Part shown: one piece after another, positions 53,542 to 61,765 of the stretch | How positions within the stretch are numbered: the first letter of the stretch is position 1 | Layout: every line of letters starts with the position of its first letter | NCBI RefSeq assembly: GCF_001421165.1 | Contig: NZ_LMKB01000001.1 | Location: 329,179-393,178 of the forward strand | Source of the DNA: Frigoribacterium sp. Leaf8 | Lineage (GTDB): Bacteria > Actinomycetota > Actinomycetes > Actinomycetales > Microbacteriaceae | Direction: 5' to 3' | DNA length: 64,000 nucleotides | Made by a program: the position numbers and the translations under genes | The notes under the pieces: generated by a model | Database searches by the model: none | What the model was told of the DNA's origin: nothing | The model's input: the letters and a program-made list of their open reading frames with translations, nothing else

Positions 53542-54750
53542 ATGATCACGACACCCCGCACCACACGGCACCGGTTCGCCGTCGGCACGATGGCGGCGGT
53601 CACCGCCGTCCTGCTCGTCGGCTGCTCCACCGGGGACGACGCCCCGGGCTCGGGCGGTCCGGCCGCCACGCGTCCGGCGTCCGAGACCCCGACCGACCCG
53701 ACGGCCGCCGCCGGACCCGGCCCGGTCGCGCCGACCACCGACGCGACGGCCGTCACCGTCGCGGCCGACGCCGTGACGACCGACGTCGCCACGGACCTGG
53801 CCGCCCCCTGGTCGGTCGTGCGACTCGACACCGGGTCGTCGTTCGTCAGCCTGCGCGACACCGGCACCGTGCTCGAACTGCTCGCCGACGGCAGCACCCG
53901 CGAGGCCGGCACCATCGGCGGGGTCGTGCACGAGGGCGAGGGCGGGCTACTCGGCCTGGCCGTGCTCGCGGGGTCGCCGTCGTACCTCTACGCCTACGCC
54001 ACGACCGCCGACGACAACCGCGTGGTGCGCGCGCCGATCACGGGTGAGATCGGCTCGTACGGCCTGGGCGAGCAGGAGACGGTGATCACGGGCATCCCCA
54101 GGGCGAGCAACCACGACGGCGGCCGCATCGCGTTCGGCCCGGACGGGGCCCTGTACGTGACGACGGGCGACGCGAACCAGCGGCCGAACGCCCAGGACCC
54201 CGGCTCGCTCGGCGGAAAGGTGCTGCGTGCGACCGCGATCGGCGGCGTGCCCGACGACAACCCCGAACCCGGGTCGCTCGTCTACTCGCTCGGCCACCGC
54301 AACCCGCAGGGAATCGCCTGGGACGCCACCGGCGCCGCCTGGGCGGCCGAGTTCGGACAGAACACCTACGACGAGCTCAACGCCCTCGAGCCCGGGGCGA
54401 ACTACGGCTGGCCGGACGTCGAGGGGCGCGGCGACGTCGCGGGCTTCGCGGACCCGGTGCTGCAGTGGTCGACCGACGACGCCAGCCCGAGCGGCCTCAC
54501 GGCGGTCGGCACGACGCTCTACCTGGCCGGGCTCGGCGGCGAGAAGCTGTTCGAGATCCAGGTGGCGCCCGGCTCCGAGGCCGTGCCGACCGAACTCTTC
54601 GCCGGCGACCGGTCGCTCGGCCGCATCCGCGACGTCCTGCCCGGTCCCGACGGCACCCTCTGGCTCGTGACGAACAACACCGACGGGCGAGGCACGCCGA
54701 GCGCCGGCGACGACCGCATCGTCAGCGTCCCCCTCACCCCGGCCCCCTGA
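53542..54750 (+). CDS. PQQ-dependent sugar dehydrogenase-like lipoprotein
   Basis: The 402-aa product is a lipoprotein (TAVLLVGCSTG, Cys at about 31) with a Ser/Pro/Thr linker to about residue 75 and a six-bladed propeller of the soluble glucose dehydrogenase family (GSDH). Visible segments: GEGGLLGLAV, NHDGGRIAFGPDGALYVTTG, YSLGHRNPQGIAWD and AEFGQNTYDELNALEPGANY-GWP. These include the His and Asn/Gly residues common at the PQQ and calcium sites. The family oxidises sugars or other alcohols. The true substrate is unknown and no PQQ synthesis genes are present. Confidence 0.88.
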   Translation: MITTPRTTRHRFAVGTMAAVTAVLLVGCSTGDDAPGSGGPAATRPASETPTDPTAAAGPGPVAPTTDATAVTVAADAVTTDVATDLAAPWSVVRLDTGSSFVSLRDTGTVLELLADGSTREAGTIGGVVHEGEGGLLGLAVLAGSPSYLYAYATTADDNRVVRAPITGEIGSYGLGEQETVITGIPRASNHDGGRIAFGPDGALYVTTGDANQRPNAQDPGSLGGKVLRATAIGGVPDDNPEPGSLVYSLGHRNPQGIAWDATGAAWAAEFGQNTYDELNALEPGANYGWPDVEGRGDVAGFADPVLQWSTDDASPSGLTAVGTTLYLAGLGGEKLFEIQVAPGSEAVPTELFAGDRSLGRIRDVLPGPDGTLWLVTNNTDGRGTPSAGDDRIVSVPLTPAP

Positions 54751-54768
54751 CCCGGCGGGCGCCACCGG

Positions 54769-54836
54769 AGGAGGCGCGGGCCGGGTTCCGTACGCCGGCC
54801 CCAGGAGGCGCGGGTCGGGTTCCGCACACCGACCCC
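54769..54836. repeat. 34-bp tandem repeat, two units, each starting with AGGAGGCGCGG
   Basis: Units at 54769-54802 and 54803-54836 differ at a few positions. Both begin with the dispersed motif. They fill the gap between the sugar dehydrogenase and the TPR protein genes. Confidence 0.8.
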
Positions 54837-54902
54837 GACACTCGCTCACACGCTGCGCGCCGCGCGGCCTGTTCGGGGGCCGGGCGGTTACCCTCGTACT
54901 CG

Positions 54903-56159
54903 ATGAGCCAGCACGACCGACCCGACACGACAGCACCCGGCAGCGCCCGCCCCCAGACCGTGCCGCCGGGGTTCGCCGCGCCCGTCGTGCGCGGGACCGG
55001 TGGTGCCGGCGGCTTCGACCCCGTCAGCCTGCGCACGGCCGTCGACGTGCCCGTCGCCGAGGCCCGCCTTGCCGCCCTGGGCCAGAGCCGCAGCACCGCC
55101 GCCCTCGGCGAGCGCGCCGATCTGCTGCGCCTGCTCGGCCGCCTCGACGAAGCCCTGGCCATCGCCGAAGAGGCGTTCCGTCTGGCGCACTTCACCGGCG
55201 ACCGGGCCGACTCGACGGCGGCCCGCATCCGACGGGCCCACATCTTCCGCGAGCAGGGCAAGCTCGACCGTGCACTGAACGACCTGCACACCAGCCGCAT
55301 CACGGCCGCCACCGAAGAATGGCGCGAGCTCGAGGCCGCCGCCGCCGAGCTCGAGGGCTACACGCTCTACGACCTGGGCCGCAACGAAGAGGCGCGCGAG
55401 ACCCTGGCCAAGGCGCTCGAGGCGTACGAGGCGTCCGGTGCCCCGCGCGACCGGACGAACGGCCTGCGCGTCGCGATCGAGGGCGTCATGCGCGCCTACC
55501 TCAGCGACACCGGCCCGCAGCCACGACTCGAGGCCCCGGCCGTGGGTGACACGAACCCGGTGCCGCTCCAGCCCCTGACCGCGTCGCCGACGTCGGCCCC
55601 TGCCCCGGCCCGATCCCAGGGCCGGACCCAGGTGCCCCGCTTCGACGGCATCGCCTCGCTCTACGGTGGTGCGCCCACGTCGACGCCGGCGTCCGCTCCC
55701 GCCCCGGCTTCTGCTCCGGAGGTGCCCGCGGGCACCGCGGCCGCGGCCTCCGGCGAGGACGCAGGGGCCGACGTCGTCCCCGCCCGCCAGCCCATGGACG
55801 CCGCGCGCACCGCCGCGATCAGCTTCGACCCCGAGTCCATGCCCGACGAGGCCGCCGCGTCGCCGGTGGCCGAGGCCGCCGCCGCCCGCGCCGAGAAGGT
55901 CGCCGCGACGGCTCCGGCCGCACCACGCGACGGTGGGCTCTGGGGCAAGATCAGCCACCTCGCCGAGCGTGCCGCGGGTCACCGCGACCGCGACTCCGAC
56001 GAGTTCGACGCCGAGCGGCGGGGCGACGCCGAGCGTCGCGGCGCCGACGAGGGCCGTACCGGGGAGCGACCCCGCACGGGCGGCACCGGCGTGACCGGCG
56101 TGGTGGACGGCCTCCCGCGCGACGACGAGCCCACCACCTGGCCGTTCCCGCGGCGCTGA
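54903..56159 (+). CDS. TPR-repeat protein with disordered C-terminal half
   Basis: The 418-aa product has a tetratricopeptide region at about 50-205 (LLRLLGRLDEALAIAEEAFR, AHIFREQGKLDRALNDLHTS, LYDLGRNEEARETLAKALEA). A Pro/Ala/Ser-rich region follows, then a charged end (AERRGDAERRGADEGRTGER). It is probably a protein-interaction scaffold. I recognise no enzyme domain. The start ATG 54903 follows a -10-like CTCGTACTCG stretch with no Shine-Dalgarno, so it may be leaderless. Confidence 0.75.
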   Translation: MSQHDRPDTTAPGSARPQTVPPGFAAPVVRGTGGAGGFDPVSLRTAVDVPVAEARLAALGQSRSTAALGERADLLRLLGRLDEALAIAEEAFRLAHFTGDRADSTAARIRRAHIFREQGKLDRALNDLHTSRITAATEEWRELEAAAAELEGYTLYDLGRNEEARETLAKALEAYEASGAPRDRTNGLRVAIEGVMRAYLSDTGPQPRLEAPAVGDTNPVPLQPLTASPTSAPAPARSQGRTQVPRFDGIASLYGGAPTSTPASAPAPASAPEVPAGTAAAASGEDAGADVVPARQPMDAARTAAISFDPESMPDEAAASPVAEAAAARAEKVAATAPAAPRDGGLWGKISHLAERAAGHRDRDSDEFDAERRGDAERRGADEGRTGERPRTGGTGVTGVVDGLPRDDEPTTWPFPRR

Positions 56160-56180
56160 CCCGCGCCTCCTGACCTCGAC

Positions 56181-56636
56181 GTGGCCGACCTCGACCGGGT
56201 GCGGCGCTGGGCCGCCGCGCTCATCGACCTGCACCTCGACCCCGCCGTGTGGACCTTCGGCTTCGACAACGCCAAGACGCGCGCGGGCCTGTGCAACTAC
56301 ACGACCAAGCGCATCACGGTCTCGCGGCACCTCGCCGGCCGCTACGACGACGACGAGATCCACCAGGTGCTGCTCCACGAGGTCGCCCACGCCCTCGCCG
56401 GCTCCCGCGCCGGTCACGGTCCCCGGTGGAAGGCCGTCGCCACCGACCTGGGCTACGTCGGCTCGCGCCTGCACGACGGAGCCATCGCCAGCGAGCTCGC
56501 CCCGTGGGTCGGGGTCTGTCCGGCGGGGCACGAGCACTACCGCTACCGTCAACCGGCGCGACCACTCGCCTGCGGGAAGTGCTCGCGGCGGTACGACCCG
56601 GCCCACCTCATCACCTGGACGAAGCGCGCGGTCTGA
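56181..56636 (+). CDS. SprT-like zinc metalloprotease family protein
   Basis: The 151-aa product has the SprT-like fold: FGFDNAKTRAGLCNYTTKRI, then the zinc motif HQVLLHEVAHALAG (HEVAH near 72-76), and a C-terminal zinc ribbon (CPAGHEHYRYR, LACGKCSRRYD). Family members include DNA-protein crosslink proteases in eukaryotes. The bacterial role is not known. The start is GTG 56181, 21 bp after the previous stop. Confidence 0.88.
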   Translation: MADLDRVRRWAAALIDLHLDPAVWTFGFDNAKTRAGLCNYTTKRITVSRHLAGRYDDDEIHQVLLHEVAHALAGSRAGHGPRWKAVATDLGYVGSRLHDGAIASELAPWVGVCPAGHEHYRYRQPARPLACGKCSRRYDPAHLITWTKRAV

Positions 56637-56709
56637 CACCGCGCCTCCCGGGGCGGGTCCGGGCGGAACGAGGGCCGTCAGGAGGCGCGTAACCGGTTAG
56701 GGTGGTCAG

Positions 56710-57354
56710 GTGCAGACCGGACAGTGGCTCAGATCCGACACCGACACCCGGTGGTTCTTCGACTCGGGCGCGCTCAGCCTCGACTTCGCGTACCTCGGCG
56801 GGTTCCGTGCCGGGTCGCGCTTCGGCCCGGAGTCGGGCCTCGACCTGCCCGCCGACGGGTCGCCCCCCTGGGACGGCCTCCTGCTGCCCGCCGACCTCGA
56901 CGACTGGATCGGCGAGCGCTTCGACGGCATCGCGGGCTCGGCGGGCGACCGAGAGCTCGCCGACGCCCGGGGCCTGCGCGACGCGGTCGCCCGGCTCGCG
57001 GTCGCCGCAGCCGACGGCACCTCGACCGACCCCGACGACGTCGACACCCTCAACCTGTTCGCGGCCCTGCCCGACGTCCCGCCGTCGCTCGAGGGCGGAC
57101 GACGCCAGGCCGGGGCCGGGCGCCTGCGGCTCGGGCAGGCGATGGCGTCGGTCGCGCGCGACGCGGTGACCCTCTTCACGGCCGTCGGCTTCGTCGGCGG
57201 AGCGGACTCGCGCCTCCGTCGGTGCACGAACGAGTCGTGCGGGCTCGTCTTCTTCGACGAGTCGCGCGCGGGCAGCCGCCGCTGGTGCTCGATGCAGCGG
57301 TGCGGCAACCGGGCCAAGGTCCGGGCGCACCGGGCCCGCGCCGCCCGCGCCTGA
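56710..57354 (+). CDS. CGNR zinc-finger transcription regulator (ABATE domain)
   Basis: The 214-aa product has the N-terminal ABATE domain (WFFDSGALSLDFAYLGGFRA) and the C-terminal CGNR zinc finger (RRCTNESCGLVFFDESR then RRWCSMQRCGNRAKVRAHRA). CGNR proteins are probable DNA-binding regulators, common in actinobacteria; the ligand is unknown. The start is GTG 56710. It is convergent with the DUF427 gene. Confidence 0.9.
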   Translation: MQTGQWLRSDTDTRWFFDSGALSLDFAYLGGFRAGSRFGPESGLDLPADGSPPWDGLLLPADLDDWIGERFDGIAGSAGDRELADARGLRDAVARLAVAAADGTSTDPDDVDTLNLFAALPDVPPSLEGGRRQAGAGRLRLGQAMASVARDAVTLFTAVGFVGGADSRLRRCTNESCGLVFFDESRAGSRRWCSMQRCGNRAKVRAHRARAARA

Positions 57355-57465
57355 GCAGGGAGCCGCGCAGGCCTTTCGTGCGCTCCGGTCGCCGGGCCGC
57401 CCCGCTCGGCCACCGCTTCGACTTGCCGCCCCGACCTGCCGCCCACGATCGCTCCCTGCCCCTCT

Positions 57466-57529
57466 CCCCGCCACGAACTGGACAACCCGCCACGCGATTC
57501 GGTGGCGGGTTGTCGAGTACGTGGCGGGG
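57466..57529. repeat. Compound palindrome, type Y copy 2
   Basis: Arms 57466-57493 and 57502-57529 pair at 26 of 28 positions around an 8-nt loop. Each arm has CCCGCCAC at both ends around ACTGGACAA. It lies between the convergent CGNR and DUF427 genes. Confidence 0.85.
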
Positions 57530-57581
57530 TGAGCGATGCCGCCCCGGCTGGGGCCGCATCGCGCACGGAGGCGACGGTAGG

Positions 57582-57887
57582 TCAGTCGACGACCGAGACG
57601 TCCTTCCAGAAGGCGACGTAGCCCGAGTAGTCCTTGCCGACGCGGTCGAACGAGGTCGGGATCGGGGTCGGGTAGCTCCAGGCACGGTCCTGCAGCAGGT
57701 CGTCGCCCGACGTGACGCTGAAGTACTGCGTGTCGCCCTTCCACGGGCAGTGGTACTGGGTGGGGCTCTCGGTCAGCAGGTCGGAGTTCACGCTCGCGGG
57801 CGGGAAGTACCAGTTGCCCTCGATCGAGATCAGCTCGTCCCTCGGGGCCTCGGCGACGACGGTTCCGTCGGTGAGCACTGCCTTCAT
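57582..57887 (-). CDS. DUF427 domain protein
   Basis: The 101-aa product matches the DUF427 family: VVAEAPRDELISIEGNWYFP, TQYHCPWKGDTQYFSV, DRAWSYPTPIPTSFDRVGKD then YSGYVAFWKDV. The family is small and soluble, often encoded alone, with no proven function. AGGAGG lies 4-6 nt before the ATG. Confidence 0.92.
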   Translation of the reverse strand: MKAVLTDGTVVAEAPRDELISIEGNWYFPPASVNSDLLTESPTQYHCPWKGDTQYFSVTSGDDLLQDRAWSYPTPIPTSFDRVGKDYSGYVAFWKDVSVVD

Positions 57888-57935
57888 GGTTCCTCCTGAG
57901 GTCGGGGCGACGTTCGGGTCGCTCTGGCCGCAACG

Positions 57936-58529
57936 CTACGCCGAGGGGGTGAATTCCCCTCGGGAGCCCGACGGGGCCACGACGGCGAGGGCGGAGGACG
58001 AGGAGGCGCGAGCCGCGTCGACCACGTCGCCCCGGTCGGTGGCGACCAGCTCGGCCGCCGAGGCCGAGGCCGTCAGCAGGTGCGACGAGGCCCGGGCGAG
58101 CGCCCCGGAGGCGGCGCAGGCGACGGCGGCCTCGGGGGACGAGAAGTCGATGCCGACCGCGGCGAGCGCGTCGACCACCGCCCCGGCGGCGAGCTGGTCC
58201 TCGATGGCGGGCCGGAACCCGTCCGCCTCGACCGCCCCCGCGGCGACGATCGCCACGAGGGCACGGTCGCCCCGTCGGGCCTGACGCTCGACCACGTGCC
58301 GGGCCACCTCGGGCGCCGCCCCGGCGCCGGTGACGACCAAGACGTCGGCCCCGCTCGCGACCTCGGGCAGACCGGCGACGACGCGCACGGTCTCGTCCCG
58401 CGTCAGCGTGCCGTGCCCGTCGAGCACGTCGACCACGACGACGACGTGCGCGCCCGGGGCGATGCGGGCGGCTCCGGCCACGCCGTGGTCGAACCTCACC
58501 TGGTACTTCTGCTGGCCGTGCGGACTCAT
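57936..58529 (-). CDS. ComB-like (2-phosphosulfolactate phosphatase family) protein
   Basis: The 197-aa product has the family opening QKYQVRFDHGVAGAARIAPG, followed by VVVVVDVLDGHGTLTRDETV, a GADVLVVTGAGAAPEVARHV segment and ALVAIVAAGAVEADGFRPAI. In actinobacteria such ComB-like proteins occur without the coenzyme M pathway, so the assigned reaction may not apply. The C-terminal part is Ala/Ser-rich and includes an AGGAGGCGCG copy. ATG 58529 is the first good start. Confidence 0.75.
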   Translation of the reverse strand: MSPHGQQKYQVRFDHGVAGAARIAPGAHVVVVVDVLDGHGTLTRDETVRVVAGLPEVASGADVLVVTGAGAAPEVARHVVERQARRGDRALVAIVAAGAVEADGFRPAIEDQLAAGAVVDALAAVGIDFSSPEAAVACAASGALARASSHLLTASASAAELVATDRGDVVDAARASSSSALAVVAPSGSRGEFTPSA

Positions 58530-58616
58530 CCGACCAGCGTAGGCAGCCGCACTCGGACGCCGCCCGTGCGTGACGCGACGTGACGTGCGATCAGGCGGCG
58601 GGAGTTGGATCGGAGC

Positions 58617-59105
58617 ATGCACGTGCAGCTCAAGCTCCGCCTCGCCTGCCCCGTCGATGTCGCGACCGACGCCCTGCGCGACCCTCGGGTCATGGTCGCC
58701 GTGACGAAGCCGCTGGTGGTCTACCGGTCCGAGTCGCCGTCGGGCTTCCCCGACCGCTGGACCGAGGAGGCGCACCCGGTGTCGGCGAGCATCCTCGGCG
58801 TCCTGCCGCTCGGCAGCACGCACGTCGACCTCGACTGGCACGAACGCGACGGTGCGTGGATCCAGCGAGACACCGGGCGTGGCACGAGCGGCCAGTTCGC
58901 CCGCATGCGCATCAACCACCGGATGGCCGTCGTGCCGGACGGTCCGGGCCACACGCTGTTGCGCGACCGCCTCGAGTTCCACGCCGGGGCGCTGGGCCTC
59001 GTGCTCTGGCCCGGGCTCTGGGCGACCTGGCAGTGGCGCGCCCTGCGGATGAAGGCGCTCGCCCCGACCTGGCGCGGGGCGTCGACCCACCCGAAGCACG
59101 TCTGA
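58617..59105 (+). CDS. SRPBCC-like hypothetical protein
   Basis: The 162-aa product looks like a START/SRPBCC fold: a first strand (MHVQLKLRLACPVDVATDAL), a region of paired strands (STHVDLDWHERDGAWIQRDT, RINHRMAVVPDGPGHTLL) and a long C-terminal helix (WATWQWRALRMKALAPTWRG). Such proteins bind small hydrophobic ligands, but none can be named here. TTG 58605 is an alternative start four codons earlier. Confidence 0.6.
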   Translation: MHVQLKLRLACPVDVATDALRDPRVMVAVTKPLVVYRSESPSGFPDRWTEEAHPVSASILGVLPLGSTHVDLDWHERDGAWIQRDTGRGTSGQFARMRINHRMAVVPDGPGHTLLRDRLEFHAGALGLVLWPGLWATWQWRALRMKALAPTWRGASTHPKHV

Positions 59106-59130
59106 CCCGCGCCGCGGTCCGCAGCGGCTC

Positions 59131-59256
59131 TTGGCCGTCGCGGGTCGGCCGTCGCAGGTCGACCGTGCCGGGCTGGCCGTCGCGGGTCGGCCGTGGCAGG
59201 TCGACCGTGCCGGGCTGGCCGTCGCGGGTCGGCCGTCGCAGGTCGACCGCTCCGCG
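59131..59256. repeat. 42-bp tandem repeat, three units
   Basis: Units 59131-59172, 59173-59214 and 59215-59256, each CTGGCCGTCGCGGGTCGGCC followed by GT(C/G)GCAGGTCGACC. The last unit touches the stop codon of the deaminase gene. There are no spacers between units, so it is not a CRISPR array. It fills the convergent gap 59106-59256. Confidence 0.88.
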
Positions 59257-59760
59257 TCAGGCCCAGAAGCCGGCGTGCACGGCCGAGGCCTCGTCGAGGA
59301 GGGCCGGTCCCGACACCGACACCGCGCCTCCCCCACGAGCGAAGACCTCGCGGCAGGGCAGGTCGAGCGTCGACTCGCCCTCCTGCTCGGTGACCATGCC
59401 GAGCAACTGCTGTTCGGCGAGCGCGTAGACGACCCGGCCGATGCCGGCCCAGTGGATCGCTCCGGCACACATCGCGCACGGTTCGGTGCTCGTGTAGAGG
59501 GTCGCGGCCTTGAGCGTCGACTTGTCGAACCGCTGCGCGACGAGCCGGACGAGGTTCATCTCGGCGTGGCCCGTCGGGTCGCCCTCGGTGACGACCGTGT
59601 TCTCGGCCTCGACCACGTCTCCGTCGGCCGTGAGCACCAGGGAACCGAAGGGATGGTTGCCGTGGTCGCGAGCCTGCTGCGCGACCTCGATCGCGCGGTG
59701 CAACCGCGCCAGGTCGGCCGGGGTGACGGTGGGGTCGGGAGTCGTGGTGTCGGTCGTCAT
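59257..59760 (-). CDS. Cytidine/deoxycytidylate deaminase family nucleoside deaminase
   Basis: The 167-aa product has the zinc sites HAEMNLVRL (His and the catalytic Glu) and EPCAMCAGAIHW (two Cys), with NHPFGSLVLTADGDVV before them. This fits the guanine/cytosine-type deaminase group rather than TadA, which has a different C-terminus; the substrate is not fixed by sequence. ATG 59760 is chosen over an eight-codon longer start with no better ribosome binding site. Confidence 0.87.
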   Translation of the reverse strand: MTTDTTTPDPTVTPADLARLHRAIEVAQQARDHGNHPFGSLVLTADGDVVEAENTVVTEGDPTGHAEMNLVRLVAQRFDKSTLKAATLYTSTEPCAMCAGAIHWAGIGRVVYALAEQQLLGMVTEQEGESTLDLPCREVFARGGGAVSVSGPALLDEASAVHAGFWA

Positions 59761-59870
59761 GGGGCGAGCGTAGCCAGGGAGCACCGTCCGCCGCGGCCGG
59801 GACGGCGAGCTGTGGACGGGCGACCTGCCTGTGAGCGGGCCACGGGCGGCGGGGCGACCGCCTGCGTACG

Positions 59871-60611
59871 GTGGCAGAGGTGACCGACCCGACCCGCGCC
59901 TCCTCGTCCACCGGTGAGACCACCGCCGACACCGGCGTCGACGCCTCTGCCGAGGCCACGGCCGACGCCGACGACCGCTCCGCCCCGACGCCCGCCCAGG
60001 GAGCGCTCGACATCGCCTCGTGGCGGCGGACGATCCACGGGCTCTACCGCGACGTGCGCGAGGCGACCGACCTGGCGGCGGCGCACGACCTGTGGCGACG
60101 CACCCGCGACGAGCTGTTCTCGACGCACCCCTCGACCCCGCTGCTGCCCGAGGACCGCCCCGACTTCACCGGCCTGCCGACGAAGCCGTACGACCCGGCC
60201 TGGCGCTTCGAGGTGTCGGTCGAGCCGGCCGAACCGCGACGCATGGTGGTCGAGACCGGCACCGACGGCGACGTGCTCTTCGACCTCGTCGGCGTGGCCG
60301 ACGTGCCCGGCGTCGGCAGCCTCGACGTGTGGAAGCTGGCGCAGTACGCCGGCGGCCTGTTCATCCCGGTCAAGGACGCGCTGGCGGGCAAGCCCGGCGG
60401 CACCTACGGCGGAGGGCGCTACCTGATCGACTCGGTCAAGGGCGCCGACCTCGGCACCGGCGGCGAACCCGGCACGATCGTGCTCGACTTCAACTTCGCG
60501 TACAACCCCAGCTGCGCCTACGACCCCGCCTGGGCCTGCCCGCTCGCCCAGCCCGGCAACACGGTCGCGGTCGAGATCCCCGTCGGCGAACGGTACGGGC
60601 GCGCGCACTGA
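59871..60611 (+). CDS. DUF1684 family protein
   Basis: The 246-aa product has an acidic/Thr-rich head (1-45), then the DUF1684 fold: WRRTIHGLYRDVREATDLAA, WRRTRDELFSTHPSTPLLPE, YDPAWRFEVSVEPAEPRRMV, GTYGGGRYLIDSVKGADLG and the metal-site-like NFAYNPSCAYDPAWACPLAQ. The function is unknown. The start could be GTG 59871 or GTG 59880. The head contains an AGGAGGCGCG copy, encoded as TRASS. Confidence 0.87.
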   Translation: MAEVTDPTRASSSTGETTADTGVDASAEATADADDRSAPTPAQGALDIASWRRTIHGLYRDVREATDLAAAHDLWRRTRDELFSTHPSTPLLPEDRPDFTGLPTKPYDPAWRFEVSVEPAEPRRMVVETGTDGDVLFDLVGVADVPGVGSLDVWKLAQYAGGLFIPVKDALAGKPGGTYGGGRYLIDSVKGADLGTGGEPGTIVLDFNFAYNPSCAYDPAWACPLAQPGNTVAVEIPVGERYGRAH

Positions 60612-60624
60612 TCGGGGCCCGCAG

Positions 60625-60714
60625 GCGGACGCGCGCACCGCTCGATCCCGGCGGGCGGACGCGCGCACCGCTCCAGCCCCGCGAGCGGACGCGCGCACCG
60701 CTCAAACCCCGCGG
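60625..60714. repeat. 30-bp tandem repeat, three units
   Basis: Units start at 60625, 60655 and 60685 with GCGGACGCGCGCACCGCTC and vary near the end. The last codons of the DUF1684 gene (60599-60624) look like a worn fourth unit, so the array may have reached into the gene. It fills the convergent gap to the DUF4333 gene. Confidence 0.88.
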
Positions 60715-60726
60715 GCTGGTCTGCGC

Positions 60727-61059
60727 CTAGCCCTTCGGCTCGGAGTCGACCTCCACCGCGACGCCGTAGTCGTCACCGCCGTCCGTGCTGATCACCGAGA
60801 CCGAGTCGTAGACGACGTCGGAGCCCGGGGTCCTGACGTCGCAGTGCACCTCCGCCTGGTCGACGACGGAGACCGCGTCGTCGCCACAGTCGACGTCGGG
60901 GCGGGTGCCGACCTCCTTCTCGAGGGCGTCGGCGACCGTGGTGGCGAAGGCGCTGGACGACACGGTCCGGTCGATCGAGGCCGAGGCGGTGCATCCGACC
61001 AGGGCCGTCGCGAGGACGGAGGCGGTGATCACGCTCGAGACGACTGTCGATGTGCGCAT
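60727..61059 (-). CDS. DUF4333 lipoprotein
   Basis: The 110-aa product has a lipoprotein signal (VLATALVGCTASASI, Cys at about 23) and a DUF4333-like domain with two further Cys residues (PDVDCGDDAVSVVDQAEVHC) that could form a disulfide. The family is actinobacterial, surface-attached and of unknown function. The stop abuts the 30-bp repeat array. Confidence 0.82.
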   Translation of the reverse strand: MRTSTVVSSVITASVLATALVGCTASASIDRTVSSSAFATTVADALEKEVGTRPDVDCGDDAVSVVDQAEVHCDVRTPGSDVVYDSVSVISTDGGDDYGVAVEVDSEPKG

Positions 61060-61205
61060 GGGTGCAGACCTTCCGGACGAGGCGGAGACCGCGGTGCGTG
61101 CCCCCGGAGCCGCGGCCCTCGCGCCCCCGACGTGTAGCCAACCACGTCGTCCGGCCGGTAGAACGACAGGTCGATCCTCGCGCGCACGTCGACTAGCGTC
61201 GGATC

Positions 61206-61616
61206 ATGACCCCGACGACGCCGCCCACCACCCCGTCGAGCCCGTCGAGCCCGTCGAGCCCGTCGAGCCCAGAGGTCGTGACGCAGGCGCTGCTCGACCT
61301 CGGCTCGCGACCCGAGCATCCCTTCAGCACGAGCATCGAGGGCGGACGCATCGTCTTCACCTGGGTCTACGACAAGGCGTCGGGGCCGTTCGGCAGCCGG
61401 GAGCAGTCGTACCGTCTGCGCATCACCCTGATCCCCGAGACCTCCGAGTACAAGAGGTCCGAGATCGGCGTCGAGCGGCAGCGCGGCTCGGTCAGCGGCT
61501 CGTACACGTTCAACTCGGCGAAGGTCGTCGGCCCGGTCAAGCGCACCCTCGAGGCCCACGGCTGGCACCGCCGACGCACGGCGCTGGGCAAGGCCATCCG
61601 GCGCCTGTTCTCGTAG
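61206..61616 (+). CDS. Hypothetical protein, unknown
   Basis: The 136-aa product has a Ser/Pro/Thr head made of SSP repeats (9-bp DNA repeat GAGCCCGTC) and then a small beta-rich domain (IEGGRIVFTWVYDKASGPFG, SYRLRITLIPETSEYKRSEI) with a basic C-terminus (GWHRRRTALGKAIRRLF). I recognise no family. It reads like a small actinobacterial protein with a signal-free, cytosolic location. A hairpin follows 20 bp after the stop. Confidence 0.65.
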   Translation: MTPTTPPTTPSSPSSPSSPSSPEVVTQALLDLGSRPEHPFSTSIEGGRIVFTWVYDKASGPFGSREQSYRLRITLIPETSEYKRSEIGVERQRGSVSGSYTFNSAKVVGPVKRTLEAHGWHRRRTALGKAIRRLFS

Positions 61617-61635
61617 CGGACGGTCGTCGGAGGTC

Positions 61636-61685
61636 AGGAGGCGCGGTGGGGGCGAGGCGTCCCGAGGGGCCGACCCGCGCCTCCT
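61636..61685 (+). terminator. AGGAGGCGCGG inverted pair after the hypothetical gene
   Basis: AGGAGGCGCGG (61636-61646) pairs with CCGCGCCTCCT (61675-61685) across a 28-nt loop, 20 bp after a stop codon. It is the same motif as the terminators at 78-120 and 26383-26421. Confidence 0.55.
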
Positions 61686-61765
61686 CGGCTCGTCCCCGGC
61701 GCCGCCACGCGGCGCCCCGCACGGCCGTGCACACCACACCCGTCGCGTTTTCCGGCGCCAGCCGC

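Noticed and set aside
59131..60714. Tandem repeats as CRISPR arrays
   Set aside because: The 42-bp and 30-bp units are directly joined with no variable spacers, and no cas gene is present.
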